From Flavobacterium cerinum (GTDB lineage Bacteria > Bacteroidota > Bacteroidia > Flavobacteriales > Flavobacteriaceae): a DNA stretch of 64,000 nt. A program made the translations under genes and the position numbers. This document shows positions 25,051-32,967 of this stretch, piece after piece. The first letter of the stretch is position 1; each line of letters opens with the position of its first letter. The stretch spans positions 310,001-374,000 of the forward strand of contig NZ_SBII01000002.1 of NCBI RefSeq assembly GCF_004028155.1, written 5' to 3'. The notes beneath the pieces are model-generated. The model did not search any database, had not been told where the DNA came from, and saw only the letters and a program-made list of their open reading frames with translations.

Positions 25051-26418
25051 ATGAAACGTATTTTTTTAGCCCTAATAGCCTTGAGCTGTTTAGGAGCCAA
25101 AGCACAAGATAAAGTAAAACAAATTGACTCATTATTCACTTCCCTTCATAGTAAGGGGCGTTTAAACGGAAACGTATTAATTGCAGAGAAAGGCAATGTA
25201 ATTTATAAAAAGAGTTTTGGGCTTCGCGATGAAGCAAACAAGCTTCCGCTGGATGAGAACTCTGTTTTCGAACTGGCATCAGTATCCAAACAGTTTACAG
25301 CTATGGGTATTGTGATCTTACAGGAGAAAGGCAAATTGAAATATGAAGATAAGCTGTCAAAGTTTATTCCCGAACTAAGCTTTTATGGCGATATAACCGT
25401 GAGGCAGCTGCTTAATCATACTAGTGGACTTCCGGATTATATGGATTTGATGGAAGCCAATTGGGACAGGACTAAAATAGCAACCAATAAAGATATCATC
25501 GCACAGCTTGTTCAGTATAAGCCTGAGCTTCTTTTTACCCCCGGAGCGAAATATGAATACAGCAATACGGGGTATGCCCTTTTGGCTTCTATTATACAAA
25601 AAGCTTCAGGAACAACTTTTGCGGATTTTCTTGAAAAAAATATTTTTGTACCTCTTAAAATGGATAACAGTTTTGTATACAGTCGCAGGCTGGCTCCAAG
25701 AGATATTAAAAATTATGCTTACGGTTATGTTCCTGATGATAATGGAAAAATGACATTGCCTGATAATCTATTGAATTACAATATGGTGATCGCATTGGAT
25801 GGTATTGTTGGTGATGGTAATGTTAACTCTACAGTTATCGACCTGCTTAAGTGGGATAGGGCTTTGTATACTGATAAGCTGGTTTCAAAAAAATCGATTG
25901 AAGCGATATTTACGCCACCAACCGATATTGTTAGTAATTATGGCTTTGGATGGGAAGTAGAGAAGCTTAAAGACTTTGGTAAAATAATAATCCATGACGG
26001 CAGCTGGCCAGGTTATATAACATATATAGAACGGCATATTGATGACGATAAAACGATTGTTATATTATGTAATAATTCTACTGCAGATGTGCCAATAGGT
26101 ACAGTAAGAAAGCTGCTGTATAATATACCGATTAAAATAAAAAGACAGGAAATAAAATTGACAGAACAGGAGATGCTGTCTTTTGTTGGAGAGTACAGTC
26201 TTGCAGAAGGTATTGCTATGCAAATTACATATGATAACGGCCTTAAGGCACAATTGCCTGGACAGAAGAAGTTTGACATTTTTGCAGAAAATAAAACGAA
26301 GTTCTTCTTTAAAATAACTGATGCCCAGGTTGAGTTTTTCAGAGATGAAAAAGGTGCTGTTTCCAAGATGGTATTGTATCAGGGAGACAGAGAAACGCAT
26401 GCACCTAAGATAAAATAA
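25051..26418 (+). CDS. Exported serine hydrolase, beta-lactamase/PBP-like (class C fold)
   Basis: A 455-aa protein of the Beta-lactamase (PF00144) family. Signal peptide MKRIFLALIALSCLGAKAQ, then the SxxK motif with Ser77 and Lys80 in ELASVSKQF, a YSN motif in YEYSNTGYA, and HDGSWPGY as the KTG-equivalent region. A C-terminal domain of about 120 residues resembles the DUF3471-like tail seen in D-aminopeptidase-type members. These enzymes cleave D-amino acid peptides or esters; most are not true beta-lactamases. The start at 25051 is chosen for its signal peptide. Confidence 0.87.
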   Translation: MKRIFLALIALSCLGAKAQDKVKQIDSLFTSLHSKGRLNGNVLIAEKGNVIYKKSFGLRDEANKLPLDENSVFELASVSKQFTAMGIVILQEKGKLKYEDKLSKFIPELSFYGDITVRQLLNHTSGLPDYMDLMEANWDRTKIATNKDIIAQLVQYKPELLFTPGAKYEYSNTGYALLASIIQKASGTTFADFLEKNIFVPLKMDNSFVYSRRLAPRDIKNYAYGYVPDDNGKMTLPDNLLNYNMVIALDGIVGDGNVNSTVIDLLKWDRALYTDKLVSKKSIEAIFTPPTDIVSNYGFGWEVEKLKDFGKIIIHDGSWPGYITYIERHIDDDKTIVILCNNSTADVPIGTVRKLLYNIPIKIKRQEIKLTEQEMLSFVGEYSLAEGIAMQITYDNGLKAQLPGQKKFDIFAENKTKFFFKITDAQVEFFRDEKGAVSKMVLYQGDRETHAPKIK

Positions 26419-26449
26419 AATATTTTTTATAAATAAAACATCAGTAAAT

Positions 26450-26482
26450 AAAGGCCTTTCCGAGTGGATAGGCTTTTTTTTT
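26450..26482 (+). terminator. Intrinsic terminator after serine hydrolase gene
   Basis: 12-bp stem from AAAGGCCTTTCC to GGATAGGCTTTT with one mismatch and one G-U, GAGT loop, T run. Confidence 0.8.
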
Positions 26483-26522
26483 GAAAAAAAAATAAAAAAA
26501 ATAAAACCAAAAAACCATGCCT

Positions 26523-26571
26523 TACGTATATACTCTAAAACGAGTAGATTAAAATTAAAAAAATATACGTA
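26523..26571. repeat. Inverted repeat TACGTATAT / ATATACGTA
   Basis: Nine-base perfect arms 31 bases apart in an A-rich region, with a small inner hairpin ACTC/GAGT at 26532-26545. Could be an operator or RNA structure. Confidence 0.4.
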
Positions 26572-26630
26572 TTCGTCCCCTAAAATAAAATAAGCCATTT
26601 AATTAAAGTAAGGTGTGGTTTTTTGGCTTC

Positions 26631-26665
26631 CCCTTTTTTTCCTACCAGAGAAAAAGGGTTTTTTT
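26631..26665 (+). terminator. Terminator-like hairpin
   Basis: Stem CCCTTTTT / AAAAAGGG, 12-base loop, followed by seven T. No known gene ends here on the plus strand. Confidence 0.55.
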
Positions 26666-26690
26666 ATTTTATGGAGTGATATAAAAGCAC

Positions 26691-26721
26691 AAAAACCAGT
26701 GAAGATTCTTCACTGGTTTTT
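26691..26721. terminator. Bidirectional terminator
   Basis: Near-perfect palindrome, 14-bp arms AAAAACCAGTGAAG / CTTCACTGGTTTTT with a 3-base loop; serves the minus-strand Cys-rich gene. Confidence 0.85.
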
Positions 26722-26746
26722 GTTTATGTAAAAGTGCTATCTTACT

Positions 26747-27094
26747 TTAAGATGTCTTTTTAGCCTCAGCTTTACTTGCACAGCATGATGATCCTTTAGC
26801 TTTGCATGCTTTTTTATCAGCTTCGCTTTTTGGAAGTGCAGCTTCTGTTTTTGCATCAGCTGTCATATTAGCTGCTTTAGCATCACATTTTGCTCCTTTA
26901 GCTGTCGCGTCACATTTAGCACCCGTAGCTATTGCAGTAGTTGCTGTAGAAGCCGAAGCCGTTTCAGTAGTTGCTTTTGTGTCAGTACCAGCTGTTTTCT
27001 TAGAAGCACAGCATGCATCTTTTTTTGCTTCCTGAGCGTTTGCACTTAGGCTGAATGCCATAAAAAATAAAAGTGTAGCGATTATGTTTTTCAT
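26747..27094 (-). CDS. Exported low-complexity Ala/Lys/Cys-rich protein
   Basis: A 115-aa exported protein: signal peptide MKNIIATLLFFMAFSLSANA, then a mature part made almost only of Ala, Lys, Thr, Ser, Asp and Cys. Cysteines come as CC pairs in ACCASK near both ends (one after residue 25, one near residue 105), plus KCDA units repeated in the middle. The symmetry suggests internal duplication. Clustered cysteines without other structure suggest metal binding, but no function is known. It lies 79 bases downstream of another small Cys-rich gene on the same strand. Confidence 0.7.
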   Translation of the reverse strand: MKNIIATLLFFMAFSLSANAQEAKKDACCASKKTAGTDTKATTETASASTATTAIATGAKCDATAKGAKCDAKAANMTADAKTEAALPKSEADKKACKAKGSSCCASKAEAKKTS

Positions 27095-27173
27095 AAGTAT
27101 AGTATTTAAGTATTGTTTTTAATTGTTTTATTTTGCCCCTCGGGTGATGTTTCTTGCATAAAATTGAGGTAAA

Positions 27174-27497
27174 CTATATAAACTTTGGCGGATGCCAAAT
27201 ATCAAAAGTGGGTGGTGAAATAAATATTCGTTTTAAACTATAATTGTTTTTAACGCTGCGTTCCGATAAGAACTGAGCAGGCAAATTATAGGAAGCAGAG
27301 AATATAAAAGTTTTGAAACAGCAGGTAAATGGTGTGCAGTTTTGTTTTTGGCACCCATCTTCGTTTTCAGCAAGCGGACTTTCTGAGCACATCTTTTTGC
27401 AGTTTTCTAAAGAAAATTTAGCACGCAGCATTTTTATACCGGGCGTTACTGCCAGGCTTAAAATATAGAAGCTTATCATGAAGGCTAAATATTTCAT
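27174..27497 (-). CDS. Small Cys-rich membrane or exported protein (DUF6660/HYC_CC_PP-like)
   Basis: A 107-aa protein with an N-terminal hydrophobic segment (about 4-20), six cysteines in the middle (CKKMC, GCQKQNC, TCCF) and the ending FDIWHPPKFI. The cysteine-rich middle and final W-x-PPK resemble small Bacteroidota proteins (DUF6660 and HYC_CC_PP types) often found near metal-related TonB receptors; this assignment is from memory and weak. The promoter is excellent: TTG, 18 bases, TATATTTG, ending 5 bases before the ATG, so the mRNA is nearly leaderless. Confidence 0.65.
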   Translation of the reverse strand: MKYLAFMISFYILSLAVTPGIKMLRAKFSLENCKKMCSESPLAENEDGCQKQNCTPFTCCFKTFIFSASYNLPAQFLSERSVKNNYSLKRIFISPPTFDIWHPPKFI

Positions 27498-27502
27498 TCT
27501 GT

Positions 27503-27531
27503 CAAATATATAAATTTGCTGCAGAAATCAA
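27503..27531 (-). promoter_or_regulatory. Full Bacteroidota promoter TTG-N18-TATATTTG
   Basis: On the minus strand TTG at 27529-27531 and TATATTTG at 27503-27510 with 18 bases between; 5 bases to the ATG at 27497. Confidence 0.7.
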
Positions 27532-27563
27532 TATTTTTTGTGAATTTTATAGAAAAAAACTGA

Positions 27564-27938
27564 CTACTTTTTCTTTTTCATTAGTGCTTTGTCTATGTTT
27601 TCCTGAGCCCTGAATTTTACGATCTTTGTAATAAGCGCCTCCGGAAGGGGTTCATTAAGTGGGAATTGTATAGATCCTTTCCCTGTTTTATAAGCTGAAA
27701 GTTCTTTTTGAAAAGCTTCATTACCGGATGGCAGTGCATAAAACCCAATATGATTTTGAAAGGCAGCAAAATGTACAAGGATTCCGTTTAATTTAAAAGT
27801 AGGCATAGCATAGCTAATAGCTTCTATTGCTTCGGGAGCGGCTTTTTGAATAATGCTTCGTATTTGCTCTAATAGCTTTTGTACATTCTCAGGAAATAAA
27901 GCAATGTATTCGTTTATATCATTAGGTTTATTGGTCAT
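27564..27938 (-). CDS. DUF1801 (YdhG-like, frataxin-like fold) protein
   Basis: A 124-aa cytoplasmic protein of the DUF1801/YdhG family, with VQKLLEQIRSIIQKAAPEA, EAISYAMPTFKLNG and NHIGFYALPSG. Relatives include the proposed iron chaperone YdhG/Fra of Bacillus. The ATG at 27938 (MTNKPNDINEYI) is preferred to a TTG at 27965, because it matches the usual family start and a GGAGGAG lies upstream. Third gene of a same-strand run with VOC and DNA-alkylation-repair genes. Confidence 0.87.
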   Translation of the reverse strand: MTNKPNDINEYIALFPENVQKLLEQIRSIIQKAAPEAIEAISYAMPTFKLNGILVHFAAFQNHIGFYALPSGNEAFQKELSAYKTGKGSIQFPLNEPLPEALITKIVKFRAQENIDKALMKKKK

Positions 27939-27997
27939 GCTAATAGTATTTATCTTCTCCTCCAAATTATTAGGAAAGAAGGAGAAGAGTTTATGTT

Positions 27998-28471
27998 CTA
28001 TCCGTTATAGGCTTCTTTTAATTTTTCAAGATCCAGTTTTCTCATTTGCCACACGGCATGCATTACTCTTTGCACTTTTTCCGGGTCTTCGTCCAGCATC
28101 ATTTCGCGCAGGTCTATAGAAAATATCTGCCACGACAGCCCATATTTATCCTTAACCCATCCGCACATGCTTTCCTCTCCACCATCGGCAGTAAGTTTCT
28201 CCCAAAAGAAATCAATCTCTTTTTGGTCAATGCAGTGTATTACAAACGAAATAGCTTCACTAAATTTAAAATGAGGCCCTGCATTTAATATCATGAATTC
28301 CTGCCCTTCAAGATCAAATGTGGCGGTCATTATAGATCCTGCCGGCATAGGTGATCCTTCGCCATAGTGGGTAACATCTTTTACTCTGGCACTATCAAAT
28401 ATAGAAGTGTAAAATTCTAACGCTTCCTCTACTTTGCCATTAAACCATAGGCATGGTGTGATTTTTTGCAT
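27998..28471 (-). CDS. VOC-superfamily (PhnB/glyoxalase-like) protein
   Basis: A 157-aa vicinal-oxygen-chelate fold protein of the PhnB-like/3-dmu-9_3-mt group: MQKITPCLWFNGKVEEALEFY start, ATFDLEGQEFMILNAGP, FVIHC and CGWVKDKYGLSWQIF. Members of this group usually have unknown substrates and often lack full metal ligation. Middle gene of an apparent operon (22 bases to the upstream gene, 59 to the downstream start). Confidence 0.9.
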   Translation of the reverse strand: MQKITPCLWFNGKVEEALEFYTSIFDSARVKDVTHYGEGSPMPAGSIMTATFDLEGQEFMILNAGPHFKFSEAISFVIHCIDQKEIDFFWEKLTADGGEESMCGWVKDKYGLSWQIFSIDLREMMLDEDPEKVQRVMHAVWQMRKLDLEKLKEAYNG

Positions 28472-28493
28472 AGTATATTAGTTTTAGTTGTTG

Positions 28494-29228
28494 TTATGAT
28501 ATTGGAGCGGCCTTCCTTAGACCCATATAATATTCTTTTTCTTCTTTATCCAGATGTTCTATTGCATACCGTAACATCGTTCTTGGCATGGTTGCAGCAT
28601 GTTTGTCTAAAAATGCCAGTAATTCCCGTCGGTGTTTAGAACCGCCCGCATGTCGGAGCCATCCGCCTGCGGCTTTATGAATAAGATCTTCGATATCGTT
28701 CATCAATATTTCGGCAATTGTAAAAGTATCGATGATCTCACCCTGCTTTATAAAATAGCCAGTGCTCACAATAGCTGTTCGGCGTTCCCAAATGTTATCA
28801 GATATAGCCAGTTTGTAAAGAATATCCCTTGGTTTATCAAAGAGGTAGCTGCCTACCACATAAATAGCTGCCCGGTCTACTAAGTCCCAATTGTTTATCC
28901 TGTCATGCCGCCTTATGTAGAGATCAAATAACTCCTTTTTTCTGTCCGCAGGTGTTTTCTTGGAACGTGCCTGAAAATCCATAATGCTAACCCCACCCAC
29001 ACGAACCTCGTGTACAGGGCTTTCGAGCAGTTTTTCAATTTCAGGTAATTCCATATTCATGAATTCTTTTGCCAGATCAAAAACCAATCCCATGCGTACA
29101 CCAATAAAGATATCACTCTCACTGTATTCGGCTTTATCCGATTTAAAGTAACGCTGAATCTTTTTTAATTCATCATCACTCTGTAATAGGTTTAGTCGTG
29201 TTATAAATTCCTGGGCTGTATTTTGCAT
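28494..29228 (-). CDS. DNA alkylation repair protein (AlkD-like HEAT fold)
   Basis: A 244-aa all-helical protein of the AlkC/AlkD family. HEAT-like helices contain MGLVFDLAKEFMNME, RHDRINNWDLVDRAA and NIWERRTAIVSTGYFI, where aromatic and acidic residues line the DNA-binding groove. AlkD-type enzymes remove N3- and N7-alkylated purines without base flipping. First gene of a run with VOC and DUF1801 genes; no promoter box was recognised just upstream. Confidence 0.9.
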   Translation of the reverse strand: MQNTAQEFITRLNLLQSDDELKKIQRYFKSDKAEYSESDIFIGVRMGLVFDLAKEFMNMELPEIEKLLESPVHEVRVGGVSIMDFQARSKKTPADRKKELFDLYIRRHDRINNWDLVDRAAIYVVGSYLFDKPRDILYKLAISDNIWERRTAIVSTGYFIKQGEIIDTFTIAEILMNDIEDLIHKAAGGWLRHAGGSKHRRELLAFLDKHAATMPRTMLRYAIEHLDKEEKEYYMGLRKAAPIS

Positions 29229-29511
29229 CAGATTAATTTGGTACTATAACAAAGTTAATCAATGTAAATATTATTACTGCGGTGTAAACCTGACAATAAA
29301 AGGGGTGAATTGAGACAGACTAAAAAAGTATTGTTATCTTGTAAGTTGAAATTTTGATACTATAAACAGAAGCCAATTAAAAAAATAATCTGCGTGATTT
29401 GTGCAATTATAGCGGTGTTTTGTCTAAGTGTTTACAGCTAAGTGTTTATTATTTTTACAATTAGTTTCAGTGTTCGATCATCACAATCAAAAATCATTTA
29501 AAAATTTTTAC

Positions 29512-30000
29512 ATGTCCATCATTATTAAATTTATAGTTGCCAGCGAAGACAATGCCCATAGGGTCTCTAAAATGGCAATAGATCATTATACAAGGATAGA
29601 TCAGCAAAAAGATATACATAAGGAGTATTCTGTTTCTACTTTCCTTAACAGCGCTAATTCATTTACCAGAGAGTGGCTTATGTCATTTAACGTAACGGGA
29701 GAAGAGGAAAACAGGGAGGAACAGCCGTTGGCATTCATGGAATTGGTTTCGGCTAATATTCCTAAAGAAGCAGAAGGGGGTAAGCCTTTGTATATTGAAA
29801 AATCTATTTATGCCACAAATGGCGAAGGATTAAAAGAAGTACTTAACAGGGCAATTGAAATTGCAAAACAACGCAGGCACGATGTTCTTTGGGCTGAAAT
29901 ACCTAGAACAGATGCTAAAGTAAAAGAAGTATATGAGGCATTAGGTTTTGAAGATGCCGGAATTACAGGAGATAAGCAGCTGCTTAAAAAAGCAGTGTAG
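29512..30000 (+). CDS. GNAT-like acetyltransferase, divergent
   Basis: A 162-aa cytoplasmic protein. The second half looks like a GNAT fold: SANIPKEAEGGKPLYIEKSIY, a helix of about 20 residues, and VKEVYEALGFEDAG, which is the typical GNAT C-terminal helix-strand. The acetyl-CoA loop itself is not clear. I chose the ATG at 29512 because the upstream extension begins with GTG and has no homology-like pattern. Flanked by a terminator at 30040. Substrate unknown. Confidence 0.6.
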   Translation: MSIIIKFIVASEDNAHRVSKMAIDHYTRIDQQKDIHKEYSVSTFLNSANSFTREWLMSFNVTGEEENREEQPLAFMELVSANIPKEAEGGKPLYIEKSIYATNGEGLKEVLNRAIEIAKQRRHDVLWAEIPRTDAKVKEVYEALGFEDAGITGDKQLLKKAV

Positions 30001-30039
30001 TATTGTTATGGTTAATTTTTGGAGTTTTCTATTGAACTA

Positions 30040-30079
30040 AAAAGCCTTTAAAAGTAATTTTAAAGGCTTTTGGTTTTTT
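30040..30079 (+). terminator. Intrinsic terminator
   Basis: Perfect 14-bp stem AAAAGCCTTTAAAA / TTTTAAAGGCTTTT, GTAA loop, followed by a T-rich tail. Confidence 0.85.
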
Positions 30080-30096
30080 AAGGATATAATTCACGA

Positions 30097-30131
30097 CCGT
30101 TGGTCAAAGGGGCTAAGCCATTGGTCAAAGG
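30097..30131 (+). promoter_or_regulatory. LytTR-type operator for DUF6268 gene, 21-bp period
   Basis: CCGTTGGTCAAAGG at 30097 and CCATTGGTCAAAGG at 30118 are direct repeats exactly 21 bp apart, differing at one of 14 positions. The 11-mer CCATTGGTCAA recurs exactly in the operator of the neighbouring LytS/LytTR operon (32968-32999). It ends about 50 bases before the ATG at 30184. A -7-like TATGTTTTG (one base too long) starts 8 bases after the second 11-bp unit. Confidence 0.8.
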
Positions 30132-30183
30132 AATTTTATGTTTTGCTGATGAACTGCGTACTTCGTGCCAAATACATTTAGTC

Positions 30184-31083
30184 ATGAAGAAACAGTTTTT
30201 TTATTTAGCATTATTTTTTGTCCCAATTGCCGGTTTTGCGCAATCGGGTATTGGAGGAGAGATCAAGGTAGATTACGTACCATTTTCTAATTATGTACGG
30301 CCAATTGATAGTATGAAGACGGATTCAAAAAGTAATTTTAAAAGAATTCAGGGGGCATTAGAGATTCCGTTATCGATTAAAATGACCGCAGATAATAAGC
30401 CAAAAATATGGGCAGTATATCTTCAGGGAAGTTATGCGACAATGGAAAATAAAAATTATGAAGAAAAATTGTTTCCTACGAGGTTGCTTAATGCCCAGGT
30501 TGGAGTAAAACACATACGTCCTCTTAGAGGGAAATGGTCTATAATGGCAATGGCATCTGTCGGAGTATATACAGATTTGGAGCAAATTACTTTCGATGAC
30601 GTCTTGCTGCAGGGAGGTGTGATCTTTATCAAAAACTTCAATCCGAATTTAGCTTTAGGGATAGGGCCGGTATTAACCAATGCTTTTGGTGTGCCAATGA
30701 TAATGCCCGGGATTTATTTTAACTGGGAAACACAGGACGCTTTCCATTTTAAGATAGCATTTCCTCAAGGTGCAGAAATAGGATACAGATTTAAACCTAA
30801 TTTTGATTTGAAAGCTGTTGTTGAATTGGATGGTATGACTGCCGAAATCAATCAAAACGGAAAATCAATGCTGTTGGGGTATCAGCAGATACTGGCAGGT
30901 ATACGACCACAGTTTAAAATAGGTGAGCACTGGACGGTAGAATTAACAGCGGGTACTACTTTATTGCGTTCATTCCAAACGAACGACCGAAAGATAAGTT
31001 CTATTTTTAAAGAAAAAGATATTGCCGACCCACGATTTACAACTACGTTTTATGGAGCGACTGCTTTAAAGTGGAAGTTCTAA
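30184..31083 (+). CDS. DUF6268 outer-membrane protein
   Basis: A 299-aa exported protein with signal peptide MKKQFFYLALFFVPIAGFAQ and a body of alternating amphipathic strands ending in ALKWKF, with a terminal Phe as in outer-membrane beta-barrels. It matches the DUF6268 pattern, with GGEIKVDYVPFSNY at the mature N-terminus. The start at 30184 is chosen over the open frame from 30100, because that extension is not signal-like and covers the operator. It is convergent with a LytTR regulator gene (stops 4 bases apart), and the upstream 21-bp repeats make it the likely target of that regulator. Function unknown. Confidence 0.82.
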   Translation: MKKQFFYLALFFVPIAGFAQSGIGGEIKVDYVPFSNYVRPIDSMKTDSKSNFKRIQGALEIPLSIKMTADNKPKIWAVYLQGSYATMENKNYEEKLFPTRLLNAQVGVKHIRPLRGKWSIMAMASVGVYTDLEQITFDDVLLQGGVIFIKNFNPNLALGIGPVLTNAFGVPMIMPGIYFNWETQDAFHFKIAFPQGAEIGYRFKPNFDLKAVVELDGMTAEINQNGKSMLLGYQQILAGIRPQFKIGEHWTVELTAGTTLLRSFQTNDRKISSIFKEKDIADPRFTTTFYGATALKWKF

Positions 31084-31086
31084 TAA

Positions 31087-31830
31087 TTAGCGGCTCAGCA
31101 GGTTTTTATAAACTACCTCTTTCAAGAGTAACTCTCTACGGGTTCTTGAAATGGGTAGTTGCTGTCCGTTAATAAACATACGGCCTCCCGCTATAGAATC
31201 GATATGGGCAATATTGACCAGAAAAGATTTATGTATCCTAAAGAAGTTTTCCTTTGGCAGGGTTTCTTCTAAAGAGATCATGGTTTGATGAATAACAAGC
31301 ACCTGATTTTTAAAATGCAGCTTTACATAGTTTTGCATTCCTTCAATATAAAGAATATCTACCCACGATATTTTTTGAAATCCGTCTTCCTGGCGCACAT
31401 ACAAAAAAGTATCTGCCGGCGTTTGCTGTTTAGAAGCGATAGTCATTAAATACAACTGCTGTGCTTTTAATGCTGCCTGATAAAACCGCTGAAACGTAAT
31501 AGGTTTTAGTAAATAATCTACAATTTGCAAACGATATCCTTCCAATGCATGTTCAGAATAGGCTGTGGTAAGTATGGCTAAAGGAGGTCGGTCTAAAGCG
31601 TCCAGGAATTCAAGACCCGAAAGGTAAGGCATATTAATGTCCAGGAACATTAGATCTACCTCACCTTTTTGAATGTATTCTCCGGCTTCTAACGCTGAAG
31701 CACAAGTGCCTATAACTTCCAGGAAGTCAATTTTTTCTATAAAGTCTACAATGCCGTTGCGCGCTAAAGGTTCATCGTCAATAACGAGACACTTAATAAC
31801 TTGTTTGGGTTGTTGTCCTGTATTTAACAT
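31087..31830 (-). CDS. LytTR-family response regulator
   Basis: A 247-aa regulator: receiver domain with acidic pair DDE near 18-20, Asp64 in FLDINMP, AILTTAYSEHA and YLLKPI; C-terminal LytTR domain from about 140 with YVKLHF and FFRIHKSFLVNI. It probably binds the 21-bp direct repeats at 32968-32999 and 30097-30131. Lies 4 bases downstream of its kinase gene. The convergent DUF6268 gene ends 3 bases away without a terminator, so the two transcripts should overlap. Confidence 0.93.
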   Translation of the reverse strand: MLNTGQQPKQVIKCLVIDDEPLARNGIVDFIEKIDFLEVIGTCASALEAGEYIQKGEVDLMFLDINMPYLSGLEFLDALDRPPLAILTTAYSEHALEGYRLQIVDYLLKPITFQRFYQAALKAQQLYLMTIASKQQTPADTFLYVRQEDGFQKISWVDILYIEGMQNYVKLHFKNQVLVIHQTMISLEETLPKENFFRIHKSFLVNIAHIDSIAGGRMFINGQQLPISRTRRELLLKEVVYKNLLSR

Positions 31831-31834
31831 AGCA

Positions 31835-32875
31835 TTAGTTTAGTACTAAAGTAAGTATAATTGTAAATTTATCTTTGGTTTTGGTAATCGTCAGATCATG
31901 TTTGTCGGGATATTGTATGCTAAGCCTTTTGCGTACATTGTCTAATCCCAATCCGTGATCGTTAGAGTTCACTTTGTATTGGTCGGTATATGAATTCTCT
32001 ATTTTCAATGTAAAATTGTGCTGCTCTTGTGTGCATAGTAAATTTACATATCCTTTTTCATGCGGCAGTCTTGAAACGTGCTTAAAAGCATTTTCGATTA
32101 AAGGCATTAACAGCAAAGGTACAATTTCAAGATTCCCGTTTTTAATATCCCATTTGCAGTATACATCCAGTTCATTACCCCATCTAATCTGTTCAACACC
32201 TACCAGGTCTTTTAGATATTTAATTTCCCTATCCAGGTATACATATTCACGGTTGCATTCATACAATTGATAGCGTAGGATATCAGAAAATTTGATAAGC
32301 AGTTCTGAAGCAAGATCTACATTGCGCTGCATTAAAATATGAATATGATTAAGCACATTAAACATTAAATGCGGATTGATCTGGTCCTGTAATATTTTTA
32401 TTTGTGCTTCAAGGTGACTTTGTTTAAGCAGCGTATGTTTCTTTTCTATTGCATTATGTTCCTGATAGAATCGTAAGCCGCATGCGGTTCCGTTAATAAG
32501 TAATGAAGCCGGAATAGAAGTGTAGATCCTGAACCAAAAGTATTCTCCAAATGTTAATTTAGACAATGCATCTGGACGGAATCCTGAAACTTCAAATGAT
32601 ATAAAGATTGTAGTAAGTAAAACAGAAAGCAGCACAGTCATGATAATAGATTGGATCACGAAAGTTTTCATTTTACCACTCAATAAAGCTTTTGGTAATA
32701 AGATATCACTAAGCGTGTGTGCAACCACAACAGATGAACTTACAACAAGCAAAGTTTGAAGGATGGCTGAGGATATGCTAAGCTCCTCAACAGATTGTGC
32801 CCATATGGCAAAACCAAGGGCAAACCAAAAAACAGCTATAAATATCCAATGTTTATAGGAGGAAATTTTTTTCAT
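31835..32875 (-). CDS. LytS-type sensor histidine kinase
   Basis: A 346-aa membrane kinase of the His_kinase (LytS) family with four predicted membrane segments (about 10-28, 36-60, 72-94 and 112-132), a linking coiled coil, the phospho-acceptor motif QINPHLMFNVLNH with His169, N-box ENAFKHV and GLGLDNVRKRL. It pairs with the regulator gene 4 bases downstream. The ATG at 32875 is used; the TTG six bases upstream is less likely. The operator at 32968-32999 lies about 93 bases upstream. Signal unknown. Confidence 0.92.
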   Translation of the reverse strand: MKKISSYKHWIFIAVFWFALGFAIWAQSVEELSISSAILQTLLVVSSSVVVAHTLSDILLPKALLSGKMKTFVIQSIIMTVLLSVLLTTIFISFEVSGFRPDALSKLTFGEYFWFRIYTSIPASLLINGTACGLRFYQEHNAIEKKHTLLKQSHLEAQIKILQDQINPHLMFNVLNHIHILMQRNVDLASELLIKFSDILRYQLYECNREYVYLDREIKYLKDLVGVEQIRWGNELDVYCKWDIKNGNLEIVPLLLMPLIENAFKHVSRLPHEKGYVNLLCTQEQHNFTLKIENSYTDQYKVNSNDHGLGLDNVRKRLSIQYPDKHDLTITKTKDKFTIILTLVLN

Positions 32876-32967
32876 ATGCAAAAGTGTAGCGGTGCAATAC
32901 CAGTTGTCGAAATTAGAGAAATATCAAATGCAAAGAATTGAAAATTAATGCTTCTCAAAAAATATAT

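Larger units (their letters stand above)
26419..26746. other. Noncoding stretch with three hairpins
   Basis: This 328-base stretch holds terminators at 26450-26482, 26631-26665 and 26691-26721, and an inverted repeat (26523-26531 with 26563-26571). The middle part (26483-26630) is A-rich without an ORF. A small RNA ending at 26665 is possible, but no clear promoter is visible. Confidence 0.5.

Noticed and set aside
26065..26598. 177-codon minus-strand frame
   Set aside because: It overlaps the serine hydrolase gene and its terminator and shows no family features.
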